Shown: positions 1 to 7,420 of the stretch, one piece after another
Layout of the letters: each line of letters opens with the position of its first letter
Numbering within the stretch: position 1 is the first letter of the stretch
Origin: Aedoeadaptatus acetigenes
GTDB lineage: Bacteria; Bacillota; Clostridia; Tissierellales; Peptoniphilaceae
DNA: 64,000 bases
Direction: 5' to 3'
Assembly: GCF_025566985.1 (NCBI RefSeq)
Contig: NZ_JAOQJD010000001.1
Span: forward strand, 124,001 to 188,000
Position numbers and translations under genes: made by a program
The notes under the pieces: model-generated
Database searches by the model: none
The model's input: only the letters and a program-made list of their open reading frames with translations
What the model was told of the DNA's origin: nothing

Positions 1-55
1 AAAAGATTCCTATAGTAGCCAGGTCTTTGACTGATAATTTTTTTGTACTTTCCAT
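1..55 (-). CDS. ECF transporter S component, N-terminus only (runs off left edge)
   Basis: Only the first 18 codons are in the window. They read MESTKKLSVKDLATIGIF and align with the start of the intact S component at 6839-7420 (MKNRLTAKDLINVGIY). This is the N-terminal pattern of MptD-like ECF substrate-binding membrane proteins. A strong Shine-Dalgarno (AGGAGG) lies 7 bases before the ATG. The gene follows the XRE and AraC regulator genes on the same strand, so it is probably the first transport gene of a second ECF cassette beyond the window. With 18 residues the family call is an inference from similarity to the paralogue. Confidence 0.6.
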   Translation of the reverse strand, partial: MESTKKLSVKDLATIGIF

Positions 56-122
56 AAATGTTCCTCCTTTTCTATAAAGCTACACTTATGTTAGCACCAT
101 CTAACCAAAAAATCTTGCTCAA

Positions 123-1100
123 TCAGACCGAACGTGCTGTTTTAGATATTCTTTTATATTCAGAAGGTGTGAGGTTATATTTCTTCTTAAATGCATTAGA
201 GAATTTAGAATGATCAGTATAACCCACATTAAGAGCAATTTCAGAAATAGAAAGGGAAGATTGTCGTAATAGATTTGCTGCAACTGCCAATCGCTTCTTT
301 ATTATCGTATCATTAACTGTTTCACCAAAAACATTTTTATAGCAGTTTTTCATTGTTGTGATTTTTATATTAAACTTTTCAGACAATTTTTCATAAGTTA
401 TTGTTTCACTATAATTTTGTGATACATATTCGTTGATCTTTTTTGCAATCTCAATATTACTTTTACCAAAATATTGCCTACTACAATACGGAGCATTATT
501 TTTTACTGTTGTAAGATACAAGAATAATTCTTGAAATTTTACTTTCAAATATCCAATCACAATATAATCAGGAACTTTATATATTTCAGCAAAAATATGT
601 TCTATCTCTGATGTGGCATGTTGTATAAAAAGGTTATTATTACTACAAAGTTCTTTTAAAATATCTTCGTAGCTAATTTCAAACATTTTTTCTAATAGTT
701 TTAATTCTTCATCAAATTCTGATGGGGTTATGCAAAAGGTTACCCCATGATAATGACTTATAGGAAAAAATGATTCTTTAGCATTATTGCTCATTAAGTT
801 AATCGCAAAATCTCCAGCCTCCATATAAGTAGCTGTTCCATCTCTCAATACACACTCAAATCTTCCTTCTCTGCAATGATTGATTTCATATCGCATGTCG
901 TTAAATGATGTTTCAGATGCATTACTTATTATTTTTGATGTGTGTATGTCATTATAAAACACTCTAACTCCCTTAAAAACTTCATATTCTGTAATTATGT
1001 ATTTTTCATTTTCCAAGTTACAGTATTGATGAATCCTGCCCTTTGAATTCTCAATTATTTTTTTCTTATTTCTTCCATAAAGATGGCTCATATAATCCAT
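123..1100 (-). CDS. AraC-family transcriptional regulator
   Basis: A 325-residue protein with a long N-terminal region of about 220 residues that may sense a ligand. The C-terminal AraC/XylS double helix-turn-helix is at roughly residues 222-320. The second helix-turn-helix shows the usual pattern (SISEIALNVGYTDHSKFSNAFKKKYNLTPSEYKR, split here as SISEIALNVGY and FSNAFKKKYNLTPSEY). The start at 1100 has an AAGGT ribosome-binding site 8 bases upstream, inside the end of the XRE gene. It sits between the XRE gene (5 bases away) and the edge S component, so it probably activates that ECF cassette. AraC regulators paired with such transport cassettes commonly respond to the transported ligand. 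Here that is inference. The gene is AT-rich like the rest of the island. Confidence 0.88.
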   Translation of the reverse strand: MDYMSHLYGRNKKKIIENSKGRIHQYCNLENEKYIITEYEVFKGVRVFYNDIHTSKIISNASETSFNDMRYEINHCREGRFECVLRDGTATYMEAGDFAINLMSNNAKESFFPISHYHGVTFCITPSEFDEELKLLEKMFEISYEDILKELCSNNNLFIQHATSEIEHIFAEIYKVPDYIVIGYLKVKFQELFLYLTTVKNNAPYCSRQYFGKSNIEIAKKINEYVSQNYSETITYEKLSEKFNIKITTMKNCYKNVFGETVNDTIIKKRLAVAANLLRQSSLSISEIALNVGYTDHSKFSNAFKKKYNLTPSEYKRISKTARSV

Positions 1101-1105
1101 ATTAT

Positions 1106-1333
1106 TTACCTTAAAACCTCTTTCCTATCATTATCGTAATTTTCTTCAAGACAAAATATTTTTTCTATTGGACATCCAAATATTAAGCTACATTTGTAAG
1201 CAACCATTATAGAGGGATTAAATTGTCCCTTTTCTAATGAGATTATTGTTCTCGTCGAAACTCCAAGTTTAATTGATAACTCCTTTTGAGTCCAATTTTT
1301 ACTTTCTCTTAATTCTTTAAGAATGTTTTTCAT
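1106..1333 (-). CDS. Small XRE-family helix-turn-helix regulator
   Basis: A 75-residue, single-domain Cro/CI-type protein. The helix-turn-helix spans residues 5-60 (LRESKNWTQKELSIKLGVS, then TRTIISLEKGQFNPSI). It belongs to the compact YozG-like class seen near transport or resistance genes in Bacillota. The start ATG at 1333 has GAGGAGG 5 to 6 bases upstream. The region just upstream (1351-1394) is packed with perfect palindromes that look like its own operator, so autoregulation is likely. It is the first gene of an XRE-AraC-S component run on the minus strand. Confidence 0.88.
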   Translation of the reverse strand: MKNILKELRESKNWTQKELSIKLGVSTRTIISLEKGQFNPSIMVAYKCSLIFGCPIEKIFCLEENYDNDRKEVLR

Positions 1334-1350
1334 AAATCCTCCTCACAAAA

Positions 1351-1394
1351 TGTGAAGTATACTTCGTATATGAAGTATACTTCACATATGTGAA
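1351..1394 (-). promoter_or_regulatory. Compound palindromic operator upstream of the XRE gene
   Basis: Two copies of the perfect 12-bp palindrome GAAGTATACTTC lie at 1354-1365 and 1372-1383. Together with flanking TGT/ACA they form 15-bp inverted arms (1351-1365 and 1372-1386) around a 6-base spacer. A third perfect palindrome, TTCACATATGTGAA, overlaps at 1381-1394. The block starts about 8 bases upstream of the XRE ribosome-binding site, where a repressor would block transcription. Binding by the XRE protein is inference. Confidence 0.7.
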
Positions 1395-1628
1395 AAAGTA
1401 AATGTCATTTTCCACTACAACGATCCCTATATTTATGCTACAAAAAAAGAAATTTAAAATATGCTTAATACTTGATCTACAATCATTCTTTTGTAGCAAG
1501 CACAGTAAGTTTACGGACACTTACGAAAAAATTAATGAAGCAGCCCTCTGGGTAGAGTGACCCCATAAAGTTGGACTTAATCGAGTAAGCATTTCGCTTG
1601 CTCGATTTTGTTTTACATACTCTTCTTT

Positions 1629-2429
1629 TTATGCAGATTCCATGCGTTCACGGTACTCTTTTGGACTCATGCCTCCTAGCTTTTCTTTGATTCGGTCGTT
1701 GTTATAGTAGCGGATAAAGCGCTCGATAGATCGCACGAGTTCTTGCCGGCTTCGGTAGACGTAGCCATCGTAGATTTCTCTCTTCAGGACACTGAAGAAG
1801 TTTTCCATGGGTGCGTTGTCGTAGCAGTTGCCTTTTCTGGACATGCTTTGGAAGATGTGGTGTTCTTCCAGCATGGCTTGATAGGCGGTCATTTGATAGC
1901 CCCAGCCGCGATCGGAGTGGAAGGTGCGGCGGTAGGGGCAGCCGTTGGTCTGTTCGATGGCTTCTTCTAAGCCTCGTAGCATGGTGACGCCGTTGGGTTG
2001 ATCGGAGAGGACGTAGCTGATGATTTCCAGATTGTACATGTCCATGTACGGATCGAGGTAGAGTTTCTTTGTTTGAAGTTTTCCTGTTTGATCTTCGACG
2101 TAGTATTTGAATTCCGTGGTGTCGGTGGTAATTTTTTGGTAAGGAACGGAGGTGTTGAAGCGGCGGTTGATTCGATTCTTCTTGATTTTGCCGACGACGC
2201 CTTTGTACGAGTTGTACTTCTTGTATTTCCTGCCATAGGCATGGACTTGAAGGCCCATGACCTGAACCAGTCGTTGAACTTTCTTTTTGTTGATCGCCCA
2301 ACCCCGGTTCTTCAGCTCCAGATGGATCCTTCGGTAGCCGTAGTCTTTGTGTTCGCGTCGGATGGACAAGATTTCATCTTTCAAGGCTTGGTCTTTGTCT
2401 TCTTCGTTCCACTTTTTCTGCCAATACAT
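1629..2429 (-). CDS. IS3-family transposase OrfB (DDE integrase catalytic domain)
   Basis: The catalytic half of the transposase. An HTH_21-like segment (IRREHKDYGYRRIHLELKNRG) begins near residue 22, here quoted in parts: REHKDYGYRRI and HLELKNRG. The rve/DDE core follows, with TTDTTEFKYY for the first Asp, FHSDRGWGYQM for the second and NAPMENFFSVLKRE for the Glu. The ATG at 2429 is nominal. The frame stays open upstream (EQKAKIVAKLREQFQLTEIL), so the natural product is probably an OrfAB fusion made by -1 frameshifting near the AAAAG run at 2511-2515. The full DDE triad and intact frame suggest an active copy that could supply transposase to the deleted copy. Confidence 0.92.
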   Translation of the reverse strand: MYWQKKWNEEDKDQALKDEILSIRREHKDYGYRRIHLELKNRGWAINKKKVQRLVQVMGLQVHAYGRKYKKYNSYKGVVGKIKKNRINRRFNTSVPYQKITTDTTEFKYYVEDQTGKLQTKKLYLDPYMDMYNLEIISYVLSDQPNGVTMLRGLEEAIEQTNGCPYRRTFHSDRGWGYQMTAYQAMLEEHHIFQSMSRKGNCYDNAPMENFFSVLKREIYDGYVYRSRQELVRSIERFIRYYNNDRIKEKLGGMSPKEYRERMESA

Positions 2430-2470
2430 GAAAGTGGATTTTGGAAAGTTAATGGCGGCGAGGATCTCGG

Positions 2471-3055
2471 TTAGTTGGAATTGTTCTCGGAGTTTGGCGA
2501 CGATCTTCGCCTTTTGTTCGTTGCTTCTTCCCTCTCCAAACTCCTTAATTGCTCCCAGAACATTTTTTGAATGGTAAGTTTCCGATTCTCAGCTTCTAAT
2601 TCTTTGATGCGATTTTCCAATGCCTCCCGTGTGGAAGCATCAAGATCTTCACTCGACTTTGAAGGATTTGGTGCTTGATTGCGGTCGTCTTTCTTCGTCA
2701 CAGGTCTCCCTCGCTTGTGTGGTCGCAGACCCTCAATGCCCTCCTCTCGGTATTTCCTGCGCCAGTTAACAATCATGGATGGATTTGTTAAACCGAGTTC
2801 AAGGGCCAATTGTTGGTAGCTGCATTCGCTCGTTTCGTAGCGTGTGATGGCTTCTAACTTAAACTCTACACTGTACGCACGTTTATTTCTAGAGCGCATT
2901 AACCCTTCATCGCCAAAATGTTTGTAATTGTTCACCCAGCGTCTGATCTGTGAATAAGCAATTTGATATTTATCCTCTAAAACGAGATAGCTTGACTTCC
3001 CGGACAAGTATTCTTCAACGATTTTCTTCTTCAATTCATAACTATATTTTGCCAT
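2471..3055 (-). CDS. IS3-family transposase OrfA (DNA-binding HTH protein)
   Basis: A 194-residue protein with two tandem helix-turn-helix segments: residues 8-55 (YLSGKSSYLVLEDKYQIAY, then SQIRRWVNNYKHFG) and residues 66-110 (AITRYETSECSYQQLALELG). A charged leucine-zipper-like helix follows at about residues 145-175 (ALENRIKELEAENRKLTIQK). This is the usual OrfA layout of IS150/IS3 elements, where the zipper mediates multimerisation. The last 20 or so codons overlap the upstream-open orfB frame, which is where programmed -1 frameshifting would occur. The start lies about 30 bases inside the right inverted repeat. Confidence 0.92.
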   Translation of the reverse strand: MAKYSYELKKKIVEEYLSGKSSYLVLEDKYQIAYSQIRRWVNNYKHFGDEGLMRSRNKRAYSVEFKLEAITRYETSECSYQQLALELGLTNPSMIVNWRRKYREEGIEGLRPHKRGRPVTKKDDRNQAPNPSKSSEDLDASTREALENRIKELEAENRKLTIQKMFWEQLRSLEREEATNKRRRSSPNSENNSN

Positions 3056-3166
3056 TAAAAGACCCCCAAAGGTTGGATTTCTTGGTCCAACTTTTGGGGG
3101 TCAGTGCAATTCTCTGCCAAGTTTTATTAATTTTTGGGATTCTCCCAAACCCTATTTAAACACTTT

Positions 3167-3265
3167 CTAGACATTTAATTTTTTGTGTTCTATTGCTTTT
3201 TTACTAGCTAAAGTTAAAACAATACCTAAAATTGTTAATCCTATTGCTAAGCTTTTCTTTTTCAT
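3167..3265 (-). CDS. 32-residue hydrophobic peptide at the end of the transporter operon
   Basis: A small reading frame starts at 3265, 20 bases after the MATE stop, behind a good ribosome-binding site (AGAGGAG). The product begins MKKKSLAIGLTILGIVLTLA and ends SKKAIEHKKLNV. It has a short basic N-terminus, one hydrophobic segment of about 17 residues and a basic tail, which looks like a single-pass membrane peptide. Spacing and ribosome-binding site argue that it is translated as the last gene of the operon. I do not recognise a family. It could modulate one of the transporters. Alternatively it is a chance frame, which the ribosome-binding site and clean topology make less likely. Confidence 0.55.
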   Translation of the reverse strand: MKKKSLAIGLTILGIVLTLASKKAIEHKKLNV

Positions 3266-3285
3266 TATCTTCTCCTCTCACGTTT

Positions 3286-4620
3286 TCATGCTTGATAAAA
3301 ATTTCGAATCGTCTTTTTATATTTCCAAAGTCCAATCAAAAATACAATGAAATCTGGTATTGGTTCTGCTAACCATACACCTGTAAGTCCAAGTAATTTT
3401 GGAAGTATAAATACAGCAGGCACAAATAAGATGATTTGCCTTAGCATAACTAACAACCCTGCTGATTTTCCATTTCCTACTGCTTGGAAGAATGTGATAC
3501 ACATAATCATAATGCCATAAGTTATAAAAGCACTATAAAATATTCTAAAACCTGGTATTCCTTGAATCAATACTTGACCTTCTAATCCAAATAAGCCTAA
3601 AAGTTTTCCAGTAAAGATTAATGACGGAATCCAGAATGTAGCTGCCAAAATAGTTGCATTAATAGTGAAAACTTTGAATATTTCTTTTACCCTATCATAG
3701 TTTTTAGCTCCAAAGTTTGCTCCTATAGCTGGTTGTAAACCTTGACTCATACCCCATAATGGGATAAATGAGAAAGAGAACACTCTAAGAGATGCGGCAA
3801 TAATTGAGCCAGCACTTTCTCCACCATTTGCAAAAGCGGAATTATACAAAAGAGTTTGTTGCAATATGGATAATACTTGAAACAGCATAGCAGAAACTCC
3901 AACTCCGAACATCTCATTATAGATAGCCTTGTTTGCTTTTATGCCTTTTATTTTTACTGTCTTGTTTTTCTTTTTGAAATAATAAATTGTCATGAGAGTT
4001 TGGATAACCTGTGCTATAACGGTAGCGATCGCTGCTCCTTCTATTCCACTATCACCCATTGCTCTCATAAAAATAGGGTCTAGCACAATATTTATCAAAG
4101 CACCTGTTCCCATTATTATCATGGCATCTTTCATCAGGCCCTCACCACGAAGTACCATGTTGGAAGCCTGCGTAAAGTTTACAAACAATGAGCCTATGAA
4201 AATAATTTTCATATATCTAACTGCAAGAGTCTGTATATCTGGTGTTGCTCCCATAATAGAAAGCAATTGGTTGGTAAATACAAGCCCCAGTACAGTAACA
4301 ATGGCTGATAACAAGACAACCCAAAACAGGAGATTGCTCATTATCTTATCTATTGTTTGCTGATCTTTACGCCCCATAGCTCTGGACAATATTGATGCTG
4401 AACCTACTCCTATTAGAGTGGATATCCCTGAGTTGATATAGGTCATTGGCATAGCTATGCCTACAGCTGTCATAGCCTGTTGACCTAATATCTGTCCAGC
4501 AAATATTCCATCCATTAGAGGGTATAAGCCAATAACCACCATACCGATAATAGCGGGAACAGAAAGTTCTAACATAAGTTTAAAAGGTTTTTCTTTTAAT
4601 AATTTATCTTCTTTTTCCAT
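3286..4620 (-). CDS. MATE-family efflux transporter
   Basis: A 444-residue polytopic membrane protein with about 12 predicted membrane segments, a normal length for MATE exporters. The N-terminus (LMLELSVPAIIGMVVIGLY) and the internal repeat starting near residue 225 match the two-bundle MATE fold. Members export cationic drugs or small metabolites using Na+ or H+. An AAGGAGA ribosome-binding site precedes the ATG at 4620. It is the second-to-last gene of the TetR-ABC-ABC-ECF operon, 27 bases after the ECF ATPase. In this setting it may export the ligand, such as a metallophore or a by-product, that the ECF and ABC modules import. That role is inference. Confidence 0.93.
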   Translation of the reverse strand: MEKEDKLLKEKPFKLMLELSVPAIIGMVVIGLYPLMDGIFAGQILGQQAMTAVGIAMPMTYINSGISTLIGVGSASILSRAMGRKDQQTIDKIMSNLLFWVVLLSAIVTVLGLVFTNQLLSIMGATPDIQTLAVRYMKIIFIGSLFVNFTQASNMVLRGEGLMKDAMIIMGTGALINIVLDPIFMRAMGDSGIEGAAIATVIAQVIQTLMTIYYFKKKNKTVKIKGIKANKAIYNEMFGVGVSAMLFQVLSILQQTLLYNSAFANGGESAGSIIAASLRVFSFSFIPLWGMSQGLQPAIGANFGAKNYDRVKEIFKVFTINATILAATFWIPSLIFTGKLLGLFGLEGQVLIQGIPGFRIFYSAFITYGIMIMCITFFQAVGNGKSAGLLVMLRQIILFVPAVFILPKLLGLTGVWLAEPIPDFIVFLIGLWKYKKTIRNFYQA

Positions 4621-4647
4621 TAGATTTCTCCTTAAATTTGAAAGTAA

Positions 4648-6102
4648 TTATTGATTTTGTGTTTTAAAGAAATCATTTAATTTGTGGATATTTTCTTCAG
4701 TATAGTTTCCTGACCATTCCACTTGTCCGTTTTCCAAAAAAATAAAATAATCACAACACTCCTTTAGTAATTCAGGATCATGAGTGATGAGGAAAACAGT
4801 TTTATCTTTCATCTGCTTTATACTTTGAGCCACATCTAACATATTATGATAATCCAGACCAGAGGTAGGTTCATCTAATATTAGTATGCGACTATTTGAA
4901 GCAAGGGCACTAGCTAAAGCTACTCTTTGCTTTTGTCCTCCGGATAGCGACATGGGATGGAACTCTTTTAATTCCAACAAATTAAATTGAGCTAAAATCT
5001 CATCTACTTGTCCACTTATTTCATCTGAACTAAGGCTAAGTGAAATTTCCTCTTTGACACTTTCTGTAAAGAGTTGGTGATTCACATCTTGCATGACCAT
5101 ATAAGAAATCTCAAGCCTTTCTTTGCTATCGTAGCTTTTTCCTTCTAAGTTCATTATCCCTGTTGATTCATCTGCAATACCACACAGACAATTGGCAAAG
5201 GTAGATTTTCCAGCACCATTTTTCCCAAGAATTCCTATTATATGTTTTCTAGGAAGATCTAGATGATTAATTTCTAATCCAACCACTTTATTGTAATATA
5301 CACAAAAATTCTCAAGTGCTATTTCATTGGTATACTCAATGTCTTTACTCTCAAACTTAGGAATATTAGAAGATCTTAATCCCATCTCGTGCAACTTCTT
5401 GTCTGAAATATCTTTAAATTCCTCAATGCTATAATTCTTGCTAATTCGACCATCTTTCATATAAATAACTCGGTCGACCAAATCCATTAAATAAAATAAC
5501 CTATGTTCAGCTATGATAATCGTTTTGCCTTGTTGTTTCCAATATTTAAGTATATTTTTTAAATCATCAATGCTTTCAATGTCTAAATTTGATGAAGGTT
5601 CATCTAAAACTAAAATAGGGGCTTCCATCACAGCTGTAGATGCACAAGCAATTTTTTGCTTTTCACCACCTGATAAATTAAATAGATTCCTATCTAACAG
5701 TTCATGAATGTTTAATGCATAAGCTACCTTTCCTATCCTGTCACGCATCTCCATTCTATCAACACCCATATTCTCAAGTCCAAAAGCTATTTCACTTGTA
5801 GAATCCACATTAAAAAATTGTGATTTTGGGTTTTGAAATACAGAGCCGACAATCTTTGAAAGTGATTGAATACTAGTTTGTCCTACTTTTTCTCCATTGA
5901 TCTCCACTTCACCTTGTAAATCTCCCGTATAATATTCAGGGGAAAGGCCGTTAATTAGTCTCGTTAGAGTAGTTTTTCCACATCCAGACTCACCTGTTAG
6001 TAGTATAAATTCTCCTTCTTCAATGGATAAACTTATATTAAAAACGCCAACTTGTCTTTCTTTGCTCTTATAGGTAAAGCTAGCATTGTTAAATTTTATC
6101 AT
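4648..6102 (-). CDS. ECF transporter ATPase with two fused nucleotide-binding domains
   Basis: A 484-residue energising subunit (EcfA and EcfA' fused). Domain 1 has Walker A GESGCGKTT near residue 35 and signature LSGGEKQKIA. Domain 2 has Walker A GKNGAGKST near residue 300 and signature LSGGQKQRVA. Both have Walker B with LDEP. I chose the ATG at 6102 (MIKFNNASFTYKS) because GGGGGAAAG lies just upstream. A longer frame starting at 6117 or 6129 is possible and would overlap the T-component gene. Fused A subunits dedicated to one S component are typical of group I-like ECF systems, which fits the adjacent S and T genes. Confidence 0.93.
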   Translation of the reverse strand: MIKFNNASFTYKSKERQVGVFNISLSIEEGEFILLTGESGCGKTTLTRLINGLSPEYYTGDLQGEVEINGEKVGQTSIQSLSKIVGSVFQNPKSQFFNVDSTSEIAFGLENMGVDRMEMRDRIGKVAYALNIHELLDRNLFNLSGGEKQKIACASTAVMEAPILVLDEPSSNLDIESIDDLKNILKYWKQQGKTIIIAEHRLFYLMDLVDRVIYMKDGRISKNYSIEEFKDISDKKLHEMGLRSSNIPKFESKDIEYTNEIALENFCVYYNKVVGLEINHLDLPRKHIIGILGKNGAGKSTFANCLCGIADESTGIMNLEGKSYDSKERLEISYMVMQDVNHQLFTESVKEEISLSLSSDEISGQVDEILAQFNLLELKEFHPMSLSGGQKQRVALASALASNSRILILDEPTSGLDYHNMLDVAQSIKQMKDKTVFLITHDPELLKECCDYFIFLENGQVEWSGNYTEENIHKLNDFFKTQNQ

Positions 6103-6113
6103 CTCTTTCCCCC

Positions 6114-6839
6114 TCATACTAAAGCCCAAACTAGCAATCCTATCATCAATAGAAAAATCAAAAAATCATATTTTCTAAATTTAACCTCAACAAGGCTCGT
6201 TCTGCCTTGAACATTATCTAATCCTCTTGTTAATGCTGATGCGGAAAGTTCATCACCTATTTTGACAACAGAAAACAGTAGTGGGATAATTCTGTACTCT
6301 AAAAATAGTGATGGATTGGCTTTTGTTTTTTTACTATTAAATCGTATCCCCCTCATTCGCATAGCATTTGATATTGCCTGATTTTCTTCATTTAGAGTAG
6401 GTATGAAACGAAATACTACAGAAACAGGAATAATAAACGCCTCTGGTATCTTCCATTTTTCGAGAGCTGATATAAATTCATTTGGTTTGGTGGAACTAAT
6501 CGTATAGTATCCCATCATGAAAATAGGAAAAAGCCTTATGACTAATGAGTTGAGCAATACATTAATCATGTTTAATATGGATGGTAATTCATACATATTT
6601 TTAGTTTTGCTTGAAATAACAGCCAAAACAAATAAAATTCCATATATGGTTGCAGTTTTGTAATTTTTATTAGATACAAGCAAGAATATAGCGATAGAAA
6701 CTATCGCTATATCTATACCTATATTGTCATAGACAAAAAACATTATAGTGCTAATGAATACCATGAATAATATTTTTGTTCTCGGATCTAAATAAAAGCC
6801 TCTCTTTACTGGGGGAATATAAGTTTTGTAAGCCTCCAT
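6114..6839 (-). CDS. ECF transporter T component (CbiQ-like transmembrane protein)
   Basis: A 241-residue CbiQ/EcfT-family membrane protein. It has five or so membrane segments and the two cytoplasmic coupling motifs expected for T components: AMRMRGIR near residue 155 and SALTRGL near residue 202. These bind the grooves of the A subunits. The start codon overlaps the S-component stop (TAATG), showing tight translational coupling. It forms a complete S-T-A importer with its neighbours. Confidence 0.93.
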   Translation of the reverse strand: MEAYKTYIPPVKRGFYLDPRTKILFMVFISTIMFFVYDNIGIDIAIVSIAIFLLVSNKNYKTATIYGILFVLAVISSKTKNMYELPSILNMINVLLNSLVIRLFPIFMMGYYTISSTKPNEFISALEKWKIPEAFIIPVSVVFRFIPTLNEENQAISNAMRMRGIRFNSKKTKANPSLFLEYRIIPLLFSVVKIGDELSASALTRGLDNVQGRTSLVEVKFRKYDFLIFLLMIGLLVWALV

Positions 6840-7420
6840 TAAGCAATTCCAGTTCTTTCAAAGTGTTTTTTCAACATTTTCTTTCCTATATTAGCACCTA
6901 TCACCGCTCCAACAAACATGATGCCAATTGCAGCAATTCCCATCCATGGTGGCATATATTTCGCTAAATCGGTCGCAAATTGCTCTCCCATTTGTTGTTT
7001 TACTCCTTCCATATAGGTATCTGCCATAACCCACATTGGCATCTGACAGCCTAACTCGGCACATGAAAACAACCAGAATCCTATTGTATTAACTTTAAAA
7101 CTTTTATACTTTTTAGTATTCATAACTACATCAGCAATAATTGCCATTGGAATATACACGACTGGTGCTAGCCAAGTGTAACCCATAAAATACCAAAATA
7201 CTCCTAAAATGATTCCCATTAGAGATACCATTCCAAACTTTTCTACCTTGGTTAGAAATAGCATAAATGGAATACCTGTTAATATTGGGGTCAATATAAA
7301 TATGGTGGGATAAAGTATTGGCACCGCCCCTATCATTCCTGTTACGAAAAATATGACTAAGTAAATAGCCGTATAAATTCCTACGTTAATTAAATCCTTT
7401 GCTGTTAATCGATTCTTCAT
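6839..7420 (-). CDS. ECF transporter S component, MptD-like
   Basis: A 193-residue integral membrane protein with about six hydrophobic segments and the N-terminal pattern LTAKDLINVGIYTAIYLVIF (quoted to 20 residues). This resembles the MptD family of putative ECF substrate-binding subunits. The substrate cannot be deduced. MptD-type S components are often found next to pairs of half-ABC transporters, as here. The gene begins 35 bases inside the end of the preceding ABC gene and its stop overlaps the T-component start. The partial gene at 1-55 is a paralogue. Confidence 0.87.
   Translation of the reverse strand: MKNRLTAKDLINVGIYTAIYLVIFFVTGMIGAVPILYPTIFILTPILTGIPFMLFLTKVEKFGMVSLMGIILGVFWYFMGYTWLAPVVYIPMAIIADVVMNTKKYKSFKVNTIGFWLFSCAELGCQMPMWVMADTYMEGVKQQMGEQFATDLAKYMPPWMGIAAIGIMFVGAVIGANIGKKMLKKHFERTGIA

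Larger units (their letters stand above)
1558..3103 (-). mobile_element. IS3-family insertion sequence (IS150-like group), full-length copy
   Basis: The element carries orfA and orfB on the minus strand, with orfB in the -1 frame relative to orfA. Imperfect 19-bp terminal inverted repeats lie at 1558-1576 (TGACCCCATAAAGTTGGAC) and 3085-3103, differing at two positions. A second, internally deleted copy with the same ends lies at 12673-13351 in the same orientation. Exact ends are uncertain by a few bases: both copies share GAG just outside the left end and GTGCA just outside the right end, so those bases may belong to the element. No convincing 3-bp target duplication could be assigned. Confidence 0.9.

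Noticed and set aside
3133..3149. Hairpin TTTGGGA/TCCCAAA downstream of the transporter operon
   Set aside because: It has no T-tract on the minus strand, so I do not call it the operon terminator.
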